64,000 nt of DNA from Superficieibacter electus (GTDB lineage Bacteria > Pseudomonadota > Gammaproteobacteria > Enterobacterales > Enterobacteriaceae): contig NZ_PQGD01000007.1 in NCBI RefSeq assembly GCF_002915575.1, positions 1 to 64,000 of the forward strand, given 5' to 3'. Shown here piece by piece: positions 15,106 through 24,200 of the stretch (position 1 is its first letter; each line of letters opens with the position of its first letter). The position numbers and the translations under genes are program-made. The notes under the pieces were generated by a model. It saw only the letters and a list, made by a program, of their open reading frames with translations, made no database searches and was not told the origin of the DNA.

Positions 15106-15657
15106 ATGGCAACACCAATTCTATCTGACTTGATTGCAGTGGATCCATCATCTTCAACTGGTTTGCGGTGGGTTGTCGCTAGAGGTAGACAGAAAGCTGG
15201 TAGCGAAGCTGGTTGCTTATTTAACAGCGGTACAAACCAATATTATGTTGTCCGCATCAACAAAGTTCTCTATTACGCTCACAGAATCGTTTGGGAATTG
15301 ACCAGCGGAAAGATTTCTGAAGACCTTACAGTTGATCACATTGATGGCAATGGCCTAAACAATGCGATCGAAAACCTGAGGGTGGTTTCATTCGCCTTAA
15401 ACTTGAGAAATAGACGCAGAAGCGACTCCACAGAGTCAGTTTCTGTCGGCGTAAGTTTAAATAAAAGAGATCGCGACAGAGGCTACAAAGCTCATTGTCG
15501 TGGCCTTGATGGAAAGAACCACTTTAAGTTCTTCGGGTTCTCAACTCATGGCGAGAAAAGAGCGCTTGAACTCGCAATCGAGTGGAGAAAGGAAAGAATG
15601 CTTGAGCTAAATGAGGCTGGAGCGGGATACACGTCGCGGCATCTTTCCGGTAAATAA
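15106..15657 (+). CDS. HNH homing endonuclease with AP2-like DNA-binding domain
   Basis: A 183-residue protein with an HNH_3 core (YYAHRIVWELTSG, then TVDHIDGNGLNNAIENLRVVS) and a C-terminal AP2-like segment (GVSLNKRDRDRGYKAHCR...FFGFSTHGEKRALELAIEWR). It is probably a free-standing homing endonuclease inserted between the capsid and a small head gene. It has its own GGAGGT ribosome binding site, leader hairpin and downstream terminator. Confidence 0.88.
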   Translation: MATPILSDLIAVDPSSSTGLRWVVARGRQKAGSEAGCLFNSGTNQYYVVRINKVLYYAHRIVWELTSGKISEDLTVDHIDGNGLNNAIENLRVVSFALNLRNRRRSDSTESVSVGVSLNKRDRDRGYKAHCRGLDGKNHFKFFGFSTHGEKRALELAIEWRKERMLELNEAGAGYTSRHLSGK

Positions 15658-15675
15658 TCCAACAATCAAATAAAG

Positions 15676-15696
15676 TCCGCTTCGGCGGATTTTTTT
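15676..15696 (+). terminator. Intrinsic terminator after HNH gene
   Basis: TCCGC at 15676-15680 and GCGGA at 15685-15689 with a TTCG loop, followed by seven T residues. It lies within the late operon, so downstream structural genes depend on antitermination. Confidence 0.88.
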
Positions 15697-15709
15697 ATGA
15701 GAGAAATAT

Positions 15710-16006
15710 ATGGCTGAGAAATATGAAGTGATTAAGCCGTGGCACGGTGTCGCGCTGGGTGATGTGGTACAGCTTGAGAAGCTGCATCCTTCGCTTAAGT
15801 CTCACGTTCGCAAGCTTTCTGATAAAGCATCTGCTGAACTGACTCCTGCAACTCCCGGCGCAACGACTGAGAAACAGTCGCGAAAAGAGGTGATCGTCAA
15901 ACGGCTGGATGAACTCGGCATTGAGCACAAAGGCAACCTGGGCGCTGACAAGCTGGCAGAACTGTTGCCGGACGGTGAGCTGGAAAAGCTTTTCCCTGCT
16001 GAATAA
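15710..16006 (+). CDS. Small head-region protein with HeH/LEM-like C terminus
   Basis: A 98-residue protein. The first 45 residues are beta-like; a Thr/Pro/Ala linker follows; the last 40 (RKEVIVKRLDELGIEHKGNL) form a helix-extension-helix pattern like HeH/LEM domains found in small phage head proteins. It sits between the capsid and the connector genes. Exact function is unknown. Confidence 0.7.
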   Translation: MAEKYEVIKPWHGVALGDVVQLEKLHPSLKSHVRKLSDKASAELTPATPGATTEKQSRKEVIVKRLDELGIEHKGNLGADKLAELLPDGELEKLFPAE

Positions 16007-16009
16007 CAG

Positions 16010-16031
16010 CCGCCGCGATGGCGGTTTTTTT
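16010..16031 (+). terminator. Intrinsic terminator in the head-tail region
   Basis: CCGCC at 16010-16014 pairs with GGCGG at 16020-16024 and is followed by seven T residues. Confidence 0.8.
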
Positions 16032-16066
16032 ATGCCCTCTCCGGAGGGCTGATTGTTGAGGTGCGC

Positions 16067-16471
16067 ATGATAACCACGGTTCAGGCGAAAGAATATCTGG
16101 AGTCTGTCGGTATTAAGCTGCCTTCATTCATTCTGGATGCTCTGGTAGAGCAAGCTAACAGCATTGATGAATGCCTTTCAGCACACTATTCCCCAGCAAC
16201 GGCGCTTTTAATTCAGATGTACCTGCTGGGAATGATGGGACTGGGTCAGGGCGATAAATACATCAGTTCGGAATCAGCTCCATCCGGCGCGTCACGGTCT
16301 TTCAGGTATGGTTCTTTTGCCGATCGCTGGAAAGGTTCTTTAAACCTGTTACGGGGCCTCGATAAATTCGGTTGTGCGACTTCGTTGATCCCCGCAGACC
16401 CTACGGCTACTCCTGCATTTGCTGGCATCTGGATCGGCAAGGGCGGATGCATGAAGAAAGGGAGGCTTTAA
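16067..16471 (+). CDS. Head-tail connector/adaptor-type protein
   Basis: A 134-residue protein with the features of phage adaptor proteins: an N-terminal TTVQAKEYLESVGI helix, an SIDECLSAHYSPATALLIQMYLLGMM helix and a GYSxxxGR-like loop region. GAGGT at 16058-16062 favours the ATG at 16067 over the in-frame GTG at 16061. The position directly after the capsid block fits a protein binding the portal. I do not recall a named family with certainty. Confidence 0.65.
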   Translation: MITTVQAKEYLESVGIKLPSFILDALVEQANSIDECLSAHYSPATALLIQMYLLGMMGLGQGDKYISSESAPSGASRSFRYGSFADRWKGSLNLLRGLDKFGCATSLIPADPTATPAFAGIWIGKGGCMKKGRL

Positions 16472-16743
16472 TGGCACAGATCAGGTCAATTACCTGTATC
16501 AGTCTTCACATCGAAGTTACCTACTCAGATTCATCGGGTGAACATGTCTACAAAGCATTTCTTGATGGGGAAAAAAACCGATATCGGCTAGGACGATACA
16601 TGTCTTTTGATCCAGAAAACCCGCCGGAATTCCTTGTCCTTGATGATGGTGATTTTATTCGCACCTCACAGGTAACACGACTGAAGATAAAGCGAAACTC
16701 CAATAACGGTGCTCCGGATCAATATCTGGAGTATGCGCTATGA
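16471..16743 (+). CDS. Hypothetical head-tail region protein
   Basis: A 90-residue beta-rich protein. GGAGG at 16461-16465 and a TAATG overlap with the preceding stop select the ATG at 16471. Its stop overlaps the next start in the same way. Position among connector genes suggests a structural role; no family recognised. Confidence 0.6.
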   Translation: MAQIRSITCISLHIEVTYSDSSGEHVYKAFLDGEKNRYRLGRYMSFDPENPPEFLVLDDGDFIRTSQVTRLKIKRNSNNGAPDQYLEYAL

Positions 16744-17087
16744 GTTCGGCAGCCAATTGGTCATACACCGCCTTCGCTACCGTCTGGAAAGCCTTGGGTA
16801 ACGACGAAAGAGGTGACCCGCTCGGTTATTCCCTGCCAGTAACCATTCTCTGTGATTACCAGGGCGGCCTGAGTAAACGCATTGGAAGCATTGGTTCAGA
16901 GATTGTGGTGAAGAACACTATCTGGAGTGAGTACGCTGATGCCGGGTCGGGAGACTGGATACTGATCGGTGTCTCAGATAATCCCGACCCGGTGGAGGCC
17001 GGTGCTGATGAGATTCGTCAGGTCATCCGCTACGCCGACACTTTTTACCGGCTGGCGGACGATTTCGCGATTATTACCGGAGTCTGA
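16740..17087 (+). CDS. Probable head closure/neck protein
   Basis: A 115-residue protein of mainly beta character, with WSYTAFATVWKAL near the N terminus and SGDWILIGVSDNPDP later. The size, composition and position between the adaptor and the HK97-gp10-like gene match head closure or stopper proteins. The call is inferred from gene order; no motif is decisive. Confidence 0.6.
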   Translation: MSSAANWSYTAFATVWKALGNDERGDPLGYSLPVTILCDYQGGLSKRIGSIGSEIVVKNTIWSEYADAGSGDWILIGVSDNPDPVEAGADEIRQVIRYADTFYRLADDFAIITGV

Positions 17088-17088
17088 T

Positions 17089-17457
17089 ATGGGCGTCAAA
17101 GTAAGAGGCGTGCAGCAGGTATCGAAGAATATCAATCGCATCCTGGGTGATATTCAGGGGCGAAGAGTTATCCGGGCGCTCCAGTCTGCAATGTTGATTG
17201 GCAGCGTCAGGGCAGCGCTGTACACGCCCATCGATACGTCTGCTCTGATCAACAGTCAATTCCGGGAAATCACCACCAATGGCGCTGTAGTCACTGGCCG
17301 CGTGGGTTATTCGACCAGTTACGCTGTGTACGTGCATGACCCGGCTAATCCGCAGCGCTTCCGTCGCTCCACTGCGAAGAAAGAATTTCTCACCGCTGGC
17401 TTTGAGGAAGAACGCAGCGCCATTGATGAAGCTGTACGCAGGGAGCTTTCTCTATGA
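17089..17457 (+). CDS. Tail completion protein (HK97 gp10-like)
   Basis: A 122-residue protein with the HK97-gp10 pattern: an N-terminal KVRGVQQVSKNINRIL helix, RAALYTPIDTSALINSQFRE, and the GRVGYSTSYAVYVHD motif near residue 75. Members join the tail tube end to the head. The ATG at 17089 follows the stop of the preceding gene, and the gene overlaps the next by 4 bases. Confidence 0.82.
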   Translation: MGVKVRGVQQVSKNINRILGDIQGRRVIRALQSAMLIGSVRAALYTPIDTSALINSQFREITTNGAVVTGRVGYSTSYAVYVHDPANPQRFRRSTAKKEFLTAGFEEERSAIDEAVRRELSL

Positions 17458-17837
17458 CTCCGATGATGCACGAAAGGGTGAGGAACCTGTTTGGTAACGC
17501 CGGTTTAACCGACGGATTTACCGTTCAGAAATTGATGTACGAAGATCCAAAAAACCTGAAAGTTGCAGTGATTGTGTTCAGGCCAGCGGGCGGTACGGCT
17601 ATCAGGACGGATTTAGGCGCAGAGCATTACGTCATGGTTGACATTGTTGGTGCTAAAGAAGACCGTGGCGGCGCGGCATCTGCTGCGCAACGAATTATCG
17701 ATTATGTACAACTTCACCCAATGGATGATCCATGTGTCGGATATATCCAGAATATGGGCGGATTTCCGCCACCAGTTTTAACAGAGGAAGGGCGGATCGT
17801 ATTTCGCCTCCAATTCTCATGCAATTATGGAGAGTAA
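17454..17837 (+). CDS. Probable tail terminator protein
   Basis: A 127-residue protein with an alternating pattern (VAVIVFRPAGGTAI, HYVMVDIVGAK, AAQRIIDYVQLHP) similar to tail terminator proteins, which cap the tube and set its final attachment to the head. It begins in an ATGA overlap with the gp10-like gene and precedes the tail tube gene, apart from an inserted HNH cassette. Confidence 0.65.
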   Translation: MTPMMHERVRNLFGNAGLTDGFTVQKLMYEDPKNLKVAVIVFRPAGGTAIRTDLGAEHYVMVDIVGAKEDRGGAASAAQRIIDYVQLHPMDDPCVGYIQNMGGFPPPVLTEEGRIVFRLQFSCNYGE

Positions 17838-17841
17838 TCCG

Positions 17842-17900
17842 TATAATTAACTAGTGGCTAGGCTGATCCCCGAAAGCCCGGTTTCGTCGCCGGGTTGCCA
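17842..17900 (+). promoter_or_regulatory. TATAAT box and hairpin leader of the second HNH cassette
   Basis: TATAAT at 17842-17847 is a perfect -10 hexamer, but no convincing -35 lies at the right distance. A hairpin follows: CCCGG (17877-17881) with CCGGG (17890-17894), inside an outer TGGC/GCCA pairing (17855-17858 with 17897-17900). Confidence 0.45.
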
Positions 17901-17937
17901 CACCCATCAAACGACGAGCAACTTTGACGAGGTTGTA

Positions 17938-18870
17938 ATGAGAGATTTGGCTGCAAAGGGAATCACGCTTGGGTTTTTAAAAGAGTGCTTTTACTGCAAT
18001 CCAGTAAATGGAACTCTTCTCTGGAAATGCAGGCCGCTAAGCCACTTTAAAACTAAGGCGGCACAGGTAAGCGTAAATAACCGATTCGCGAACAAGATCG
18101 CTGGATTCGAAAGGCCAGACTCATCAATGTCAGTCAAGATAGGGTGCGACTGGTATTATTTACACGACATAATTTTCACCATTTGCCATGGAAGGTTTGC
18201 GACCTCTAGGGTTTATCACTTAAATGGAGATAAGCGTGATAATAGAGTCATTAACCTTTCTGAATACATTCCGCAATCATTGTCAGAAAGTCACATTGAA
18301 AATCCTGAAATGGCGCAAGATAGTTTTTCTCCATTGGATAATTTAGACGTCAAATATCTAAAAGAATGCCTGCACTACAATCCCGATACTGGCGATCTTA
18401 CATGGAAAAAAAGACCAAGAAGCCACTTCAAGGGCGGAGCTGGATTTGAGAATTATCACAGGCAGTTTTTTGGTAAGTCAGCAGGCTCTGTAAGCAAACA
18501 GGGCTACCTGAAGGTGATGCTAAATGGCAAGCAATACCCAGCTCATCGAATTTGTTTTGCAATCATGACTGGATTTTATCCTGATGGAATGATTGACCAT
18601 GTCAACGGATGTAGGGCAGACAACAGATTTAACAATCTTAGAGTTACTGACCGCGTTCAGAATATGAGAAACATGATCACTTACTCGAGCAACACTAGTG
18701 GTCATATAGGTGTTGTTCAGAGAAAGGACACAGGGAAGTTCAGGGCGTACATAAACAGCGATAAAAACAAGAGAAAATATCTTGGTAATTTTGACACATT
18801 TGAAGATGCTGTGCAGGCCAGAAAGAAAGCCGAAATAAAGTATGAATATCATGAAAACCATGGCAGATAG
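17938..18870 (+). CDS. HNH homing endonuclease with internally duplicated N-terminal unit
   Basis: A 310-residue protein. GAGG at 17929-17932 favours the ATG at 17938 over GTG 17854. Two related units run in tandem: LKECFYCNPVNGTLLWKCRP...VYHLNGDKRDNR, then LKECLHYNPDTGDLTWKKRP...MIDHVNGCRADNRFNNLR. The second keeps the HNH_3 core DHxNG...DNR; the first has Tyr in place of the Asp before His and lacks other core residues. A C-terminal AP2-like segment (GVVQRKDTGKFRAYINSDKNK) follows. The coding sequence is AT-rich compared with the structural genes around it. Confidence 0.87.
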   Translation: MRDLAAKGITLGFLKECFYCNPVNGTLLWKCRPLSHFKTKAAQVSVNNRFANKIAGFERPDSSMSVKIGCDWYYLHDIIFTICHGRFATSRVYHLNGDKRDNRVINLSEYIPQSLSESHIENPEMAQDSFSPLDNLDVKYLKECLHYNPDTGDLTWKKRPRSHFKGGAGFENYHRQFFGKSAGSVSKQGYLKVMLNGKQYPAHRICFAIMTGFYPDGMIDHVNGCRADNRFNNLRVTDRVQNMRNMITYSSNTSGHIGVVQRKDTGKFRAYINSDKNKRKYLGNFDTFEDAVQARKKAEIKYEYHENHGR

Positions 18871-18888
18871 CGATGGTTTAACAAACGA

Positions 18889-18911
18889 ACCCGCCTGGTG
18901 CGGGTTTTTTA
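18889..18911 (+). terminator. Intrinsic terminator after the second HNH cassette
   Basis: ACCCGC at 18889-18894 pairs with GCGGGT at 18900-18905, followed by a T-run. Confidence 0.85.
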
Positions 18912-18938
18912 TTGCCTAAAGACAGAGGAACAACAGTT

Positions 18939-19679
18939 ATGGCTATCTGCCCAACTGATAACACAAAACTATTCGGAAGAGCCATCGTTCTTGAAGTAGC
19001 GGACGGTTGCCCGGACGTCATCCCCCAAGAGTCAGAATGGAAGGCACTCGCTGCAGGGACTACAAAATCGTTCGATATGTCCCCAAATTCTGTCACCTCT
19101 GACGCAGATGACACGAAAGGATATGTTGAGAGCATTGTAACGAACGCTGACCTGACGATTTCTTTTGAAGGCGAAGTGCGCCAAAACGATAAAATCGACC
19201 AGTATGGTGTATATCGCCTCATTAAATACTTCAACACTGAAATCCAGGCGTCGCGTCAGCCAACACTCTGGGTTCGAATGGGGTTCGGCGCGGTAACTCT
19301 ACAGGGTTATATGCTCATCAATGCATTGAGCTCAGATGGTGGAAGCAATGACATCGTAACTTTTTCAACGGAGTTTAAAGTAGCCGATGCCAGCACTTTC
19401 AGGGTATTCGATACTGAGGCCAGTGTTCCAGCTACCGGTGTAACTGTTACCCCGGCCACGACTTCGGTTGCTGTCGGTGCGACGCGTCAGTTGACTGCAA
19501 ACGTATCGCCGTCCGATGCCACGAATAAATCGGGTGTGTGGGCGTCATCTGACACAAGCAAAGCCACGGTAAATCAGAATGGCCTGATCACTGGCGTTGC
19601 GGCTGGCAGCGTCAACATCACCTTCACCACCAATGACGGTAGCTTTGTCGGCACCACGGCGACAACCGTCACTGCTTAA
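18939..19679 (+). CDS. Major tail tube protein with C-terminal Ig-like (Big_2) domain
   Basis: A 246-residue protein. Residues 1-165 are a beta-rich tube domain (AICPTDNTKLFGRA, VRMGFGAVTLQGYMLI). Residues 168-246 are a bacterial Ig-like Big_2 domain (TGVTVTPATTSVAVGATRQL, VWASSDTSKATV, GLITGVAAGSVNIT), as in lambda gpV, which displays such a domain on the tail surface. AGAGGA at 18924-18929 supports the ATG at 18939. The tail chaperone-like and tape measure genes follow. Confidence 0.88.
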   Translation: MAICPTDNTKLFGRAIVLEVADGCPDVIPQESEWKALAAGTTKSFDMSPNSVTSDADDTKGYVESIVTNADLTISFEGEVRQNDKIDQYGVYRLIKYFNTEIQASRQPTLWVRMGFGAVTLQGYMLINALSSDGGSNDIVTFSTEFKVADASTFRVFDTEASVPATGVTVTPATTSVAVGATRQLTANVSPSDATNKSGVWASSDTSKATVNQNGLITGVAAGSVNITFTTNDGSFVGTTATTVTA

Positions 19680-19741
19680 CAGTTGTCATTTCAGGGGCTT
19701 CCAACTGGTAGCCCCGAAAATGACCATTGCAGGGTATAACA

Positions 19742-20422
19742 ATGAAGCCACTGAAAGAAATTGGTGAGTGTCTGATCACCGCCGGTGAGAAAGAGTTCTT
19801 TTTCCGTCCGTCGTTCATCAATATGACGAGCATCGGCAGCCCTGAAGAGATTGTGCAGACCTTTTACGATCTGCATAACGATGAGGTGTCTGGCCTTATT
19901 CAGCGCGCTGTAGACGCTTATGGTTACGTTCCTGCATGGGTAGTAGAGCATGTGAAGAACAGTAGTTATGGCCGGAAAGCTTTTCTCGCATCAATAACCG
20001 TGATTGAAGCCTGCTGCGACGAAGATGTCTCACCACTTACAGGCGTTATCCAGCCTGCTAAGGCAGCCGGAAAGCCATTCAAGTATCGCCGTGGCGCGAT
20101 GGACGAGTTCGAAATGCTTGTCATCGCTCAGTCGCTGATCACCCATGGGGTGATCGGTAAGGCGAAGGTCAGGAAACTGCAAAGGCATGAAACCACGGAA
20201 TACACCAAATCTTTTAACGCCTTTGAGTACATCAGCGCCGCCAGGAACCATCTCAGCCTTAGCCGGGCAGAAGCTGAAAATCTGACAATGACCGAGCTTG
20301 CTTTGTTAATCGATGCCAAGTACCCGAATCAAAAAGGCTTTACTGCCGAAGAGTACGAGGAGGTTGTAGACGATTACATGGCCCGCAAAGCTCAGCGGCT
20401 GGCAAAAGAAAAAATGCACTAA
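19742..20422 (+). CDS. DUF6246-type protein, tail assembly chaperone position
   Basis: A 226-residue, largely helical acidic protein, which I recall as the DUF6246 family. It lies between the tail tube and the tape measure, the place of tail assembly chaperones. The ATG at 19742 is chosen over an upstream TTG at 19727. I looked for a -1 slippery heptamer near the 3' end and found no canonical one. Confidence 0.72.
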   Translation: MKPLKEIGECLITAGEKEFFFRPSFINMTSIGSPEEIVQTFYDLHNDEVSGLIQRAVDAYGYVPAWVVEHVKNSSYGRKAFLASITVIEACCDEDVSPLTGVIQPAKAAGKPFKYRRGAMDEFEMLVIAQSLITHGVIGKAKVRKLQRHETTEYTKSFNAFEYISAARNHLSLSRAEAENLTMTELALLIDAKYPNQKGFTAEEYEEVVDDYMARKAQRLAKEKMH

Positions 20423-20485
20423 ATACGTCTATCTCCAAATATTTGATGTTAAGATTTATCCTAACTACTTCTAAGGGGTTGGGAT

Positions 20486-21190
20486 ATGAAAAAAATTGTT
20501 TTGGCTGTTCTGCTTTTAGCATCATACAGCGCACTTGCTAACGAGAGTTTCTTATGTGAATACTCTAAGGCTCCAGTTAATAATGGAGTAATGGGTACAC
20601 TTAATATCTTAGGTAATGCTCGCGTGGTATTTAATGGTAATTCTTTCAAGGCTTTTAGGCCCGACGGCTCATATATCATTACTCCGGTCCTTGCTGAAAA
20701 AAAGGAAGGAATGATTTTTCTTGATGACAAAACTAAAATATTTGCTGCAAGCTTAGATAAATCAAACTTTGCTGTCTCAGACAGAATAATGAAAACAACA
20801 GAACAATGGGCTAAGTGTGAAATTGACCAAGAGTCGATGCGCCGTAAAAAAATTGATTCAGATGTTAAAGAACAAATGAGACGCATTTCTGAAATACCAT
20901 GGGATGGACAACCTGCCAGAAAATTCTTTTTGAAAGAAACTCATTTTTTTATGCTATTAAAGTGTGGATGGGCTGGTAGCGTAGGTTTTTCGACAGGAAC
21001 TAAGCCACTTGTTTTACTTGGTAGTTCTTATTTCCCAAGTGATAAATCCGCATTTAAAGATGGTGAGTACTCTATAGAATTTAATGGCGGAACAATGTCT
21101 GTAAACTATAATCCTAAAAAAGTAAGTGGTTATATATCGGATAATCATAGTTTTACCCCTTGTGAGGCCGTGCGTCTTGGGGAAGATTGA
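20486..21190 (+). CDS. Secreted protein of unknown function (phage cargo gene)
   Basis: A 234-residue protein with a clear Sec signal peptide (MKKIVLAVLLLASYSALA, cleavage before NES). The mature protein has four Cys residues (FLCEY, WAKCEI, LLKCGW, TPCEAV), enough for two disulfides. It has its own AGGGG ribosome binding site and is followed by a terminator. It is much more AT-rich than the tail tube gene. An exported protein inside a tail operon is unlikely to be structural; superinfection exclusion or lysogenic conversion are possible roles, both unproven. Confidence 0.75.
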   Translation: MKKIVLAVLLLASYSALANESFLCEYSKAPVNNGVMGTLNILGNARVVFNGNSFKAFRPDGSYIITPVLAEKKEGMIFLDDKTKIFAASLDKSNFAVSDRIMKTTEQWAKCEIDQESMRRKKIDSDVKEQMRRISEIPWDGQPARKFFLKETHFFMLLKCGWAGSVGFSTGTKPLVLLGSSYFPSDKSAFKDGEYSIEFNGGTMSVNYNPKKVSGYISDNHSFTPCEAVRLGED

Positions 21191-21214
21191 TTCCAACTTA
21201 ACTATTTGTTTGCA

Positions 21215-21236
21215 ACCCGCCCCGGCGGGTTTTTTT
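21215..21236 (+). terminator. Intrinsic terminator before the tape measure gene
   Basis: ACCCGC at 21215-21220 pairs with GCGGGT at 21225-21230, followed by seven T residues. The tape measure ribosome binding site (GGAGGAAA at 21243-21250) starts a few bases later. Confidence 0.87.
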
Positions 21237-21253
21237 ATGCCCGGAGGAAATCA

Positions 21254-24200
21254 ATGGCTGGTTCCGTTAATGCTGGTAGCGTCATTTATGAAGTTGATAT
21301 CGATACTTCTCGACTTTTGCAGGGCCGCAGGGAAATAGACGCCGCACTTAATGGGCTTGGCGGCAGTATGGGACGCCTTGAGGCAAGTGTTACCAGAACA
21401 GAGCGCTCTTTAGGCAGTATGCAAAGAACGATGTCCGGGTTATCTGGTGTTGCTAAGGGTTTACTGGCTGCGTTATCCCTTCAACAGGTTGCACAATGGG
21501 GCAATGAGTGGGTAACTGTAAGTAACAAACTATCAAACGCGGTAAGAGCTAATGAGAATTTAGCTGATGTTACGCAGCGCGTTTTCGACATTTCTCAGAA
21601 TACTATGAGTGATTTGTCTTCCACTGCAACGCTCTATTCTCGCCTTGAGAGATCTACCAGAAGCGCCGGAACAAGTACCGCTGACCTTATTACTCTGACA
21701 TCAACCATAAACAAAGGTCTTGCTGTATCTGGTGCTACAACTCAGGAAGCTAGCTCGACTATGATCCAGTTGTCACAGGCTTTGGCTTCGGGAGTTTTGC
21801 GCGGCGAAGAATTTAACTCAATTTCTGAGAACGGAAGCCGATTAGCTGTCGCTCTTGCTGATTCCTTAGGTGTGACAATTGGTCAACTAAGAGGCATGGC
21901 CGCACAGGGAAAATTAACCACGGATGTGGTAGTAAAAGGATTATTAAAACAAAGTGATGCTATTGCTAAAGAATTCAGCAATACAGTCATGACAATGGGT
22001 CAAGCTTTTACTGTTGCCGGAAATAGCGTCACTAAATTCGTTGGTGAAAACTCCAGCGCTAACGCCACAATAAATGTTTTCAATAAAGGCCTAATAACAT
22101 TAAGCGACAATATTGATATTGTTGCCAATGCCGTTGGTGCGGCAGCTTTAGTATTTGGCGGAAGGTTTGTTGGTGCTCTGGCTATGGCTACAGCTGCGCA
22201 GGCAACAAAATTAAAAACAACCATTCAGAGTGTTGCAGCTTCAAGGCAGGAGGCGCAGCAGGAGTTGGCCACATCTCTTGCGCTGCAAAGAAAAATTGTA
22301 CTCGACAAAGAGGCCTCTTTGGCCACATTGAAAAGGGTTGAAGAACAGTATCTACTGGCAAAGGGAACGGCCGCCGAAGCTATTGCTTATGAGAATCTTA
22401 TAAGAGTTAGAAGTATTTATATTGGTATCGCAGCTGAAGAGATTGCTGTTAACAATGCCGTTGCTGCCTCGCAAGCAAAGTTAGCCGCAACGGGTGTAAC
22501 CGTATCTAATTCAATGAAGTTAATAAATACTGTTACAGCTCCTTTAGGTGGTCCTCTCGGTGCTATAGCTATAGTTGCTGCTGGTTGGTATCTGTATGCC
22601 CAACGGCAAGAAGAGGCAAGAAAAAAAGCAATAGCTTTTGCGGATACAGTGCCGGAAGTTATAAAGAAACTCAAGGATATGAATCTTGTGCAGGCTCAAG
22701 GTGTAAGAGCTGACACCGTAACTTCAATAAAAGCACAAGAAGAAGCTTTGAAAGAACTCAACAACGAAATATCAGATCTGGCGGGAAGGTATAAGGATGC
22801 AAATATTGCTGCAAGTGCAAATGAGAAGGGAACATGGCTAAACAATGATGCGACCGAAGCCGCTGCAAATCTTGAGATCGAATTAGCTCAAAAAATAAGA
22901 GATAGGGACTCGGCTCAGCTGAAGTTAAAGGATACTCAATCTGCTCTTCATTTGGTTAATATTCAGGTCAATCAGGGTATCGTTGACCAGATGAAAGCCG
23001 CGAGGGATAACGCTATTGCGTTAAAAGATGCTGAAAAGGAAGCATCATTTCTTGGTGGCACCCAAAGCTTTCTCGCGCAGAAGTTCGGACAAACAACTGA
23101 GGCTATAAAGGAATTTAATTCAGAGTCCCTGAAAATGAACTGGGGTGGTTCTGATGGCGAGAAGCTTATCAAGCAAGCCAAAAGACGACTTGCCCTTGCA
23201 AAAGTTGAAGGAGATGCTCGCGCCAAGTTACAAGCAACTTACGATGCAGAAGATGCCGGGGTAACTGGTGATAAGGAAATCAAAGAACTCCAAGGTGTAT
23301 ATGTAAAAACAAACCAGGCAACTGAAGCACGAAAAGAGCAGAAAAAAGAGGACAAAGCAGCTGCCTCAGAGGCCAAAAAGTTGGAGAACCAGCAGGAGTC
23401 TATTGCGCAGAAGCTTGAAAACCTGCGCCGCCAGACGGAATCATCTGCTGAATCAACACAGGATTTAAGCCGGGAACAGGCAATACTGGCAGCTCAGCAA
23501 TCACTCGGTAAAGGCGCAACACAGGAGCAAATAGCGCTGGCCGGTAAGTATCGCGCAGAAGTATGGGATACAGCCAACGCGTTAAAAGCACAGGCTGCCG
23601 CCGAGAAGCTCCTTCCTGAAAATAAGGAAAATGCCTCTTACAAGCAGGATATGAAGGATCTGCAAACGGCGCTTAGTGCGAAGAAAATCAGCCAGGAGCA
23701 GTATAACCAGACCGCTGAAAGGCTTGAGCAGCAGCATCAGGTAAACCTTGCCAAAATACGCGCAGAGGGCGTGGTAAGCCCCACTGCACAGGCCAAAGGG
23801 GAGATTGATCCTGTTCAGCAACTGGCTAACCAGCATGCTCAAGAGCTGGCTATGATCCAGCAGTTTGAGACGCAGAAGGGACAGATAACTCAGCGCGGAC
23901 TTGAGTTGATGAATGCTGCCAACGAGCAGTATGAGCAACAGCGTATCGCCGCGCAGTGGGAAATCTGGCGTCAGCAGGGGACAGGATACGAAGTGGCTGC
24001 TGCCGCATTTGACTCGTTTGCTGGCAATGCCTCTAACGCTTTGACCGGCATCATCACAGGGAGCATGACTGTTAGCGAGGCGATGCGATCACTCGGTTCT
24101 ACTGTCCTCAACAGCGTCATCAACTCGTTTGTGCAGATGGGGGTTGAGTGGGCCAAGTCCGTCATTATGGGACAGATAGGGATGTCGGCGGCATCAGCAG

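Noticed and set aside
20390-20545. Possible -1 frameshift extending the DUF6246-type protein, as in tail assembly chaperones
   Set aside because: No canonical slippery heptamer is in the right frame (the codons read GAA AAA ATG), and the -1 frame gives only a short extension overlapping the signal peptide of the secreted protein.
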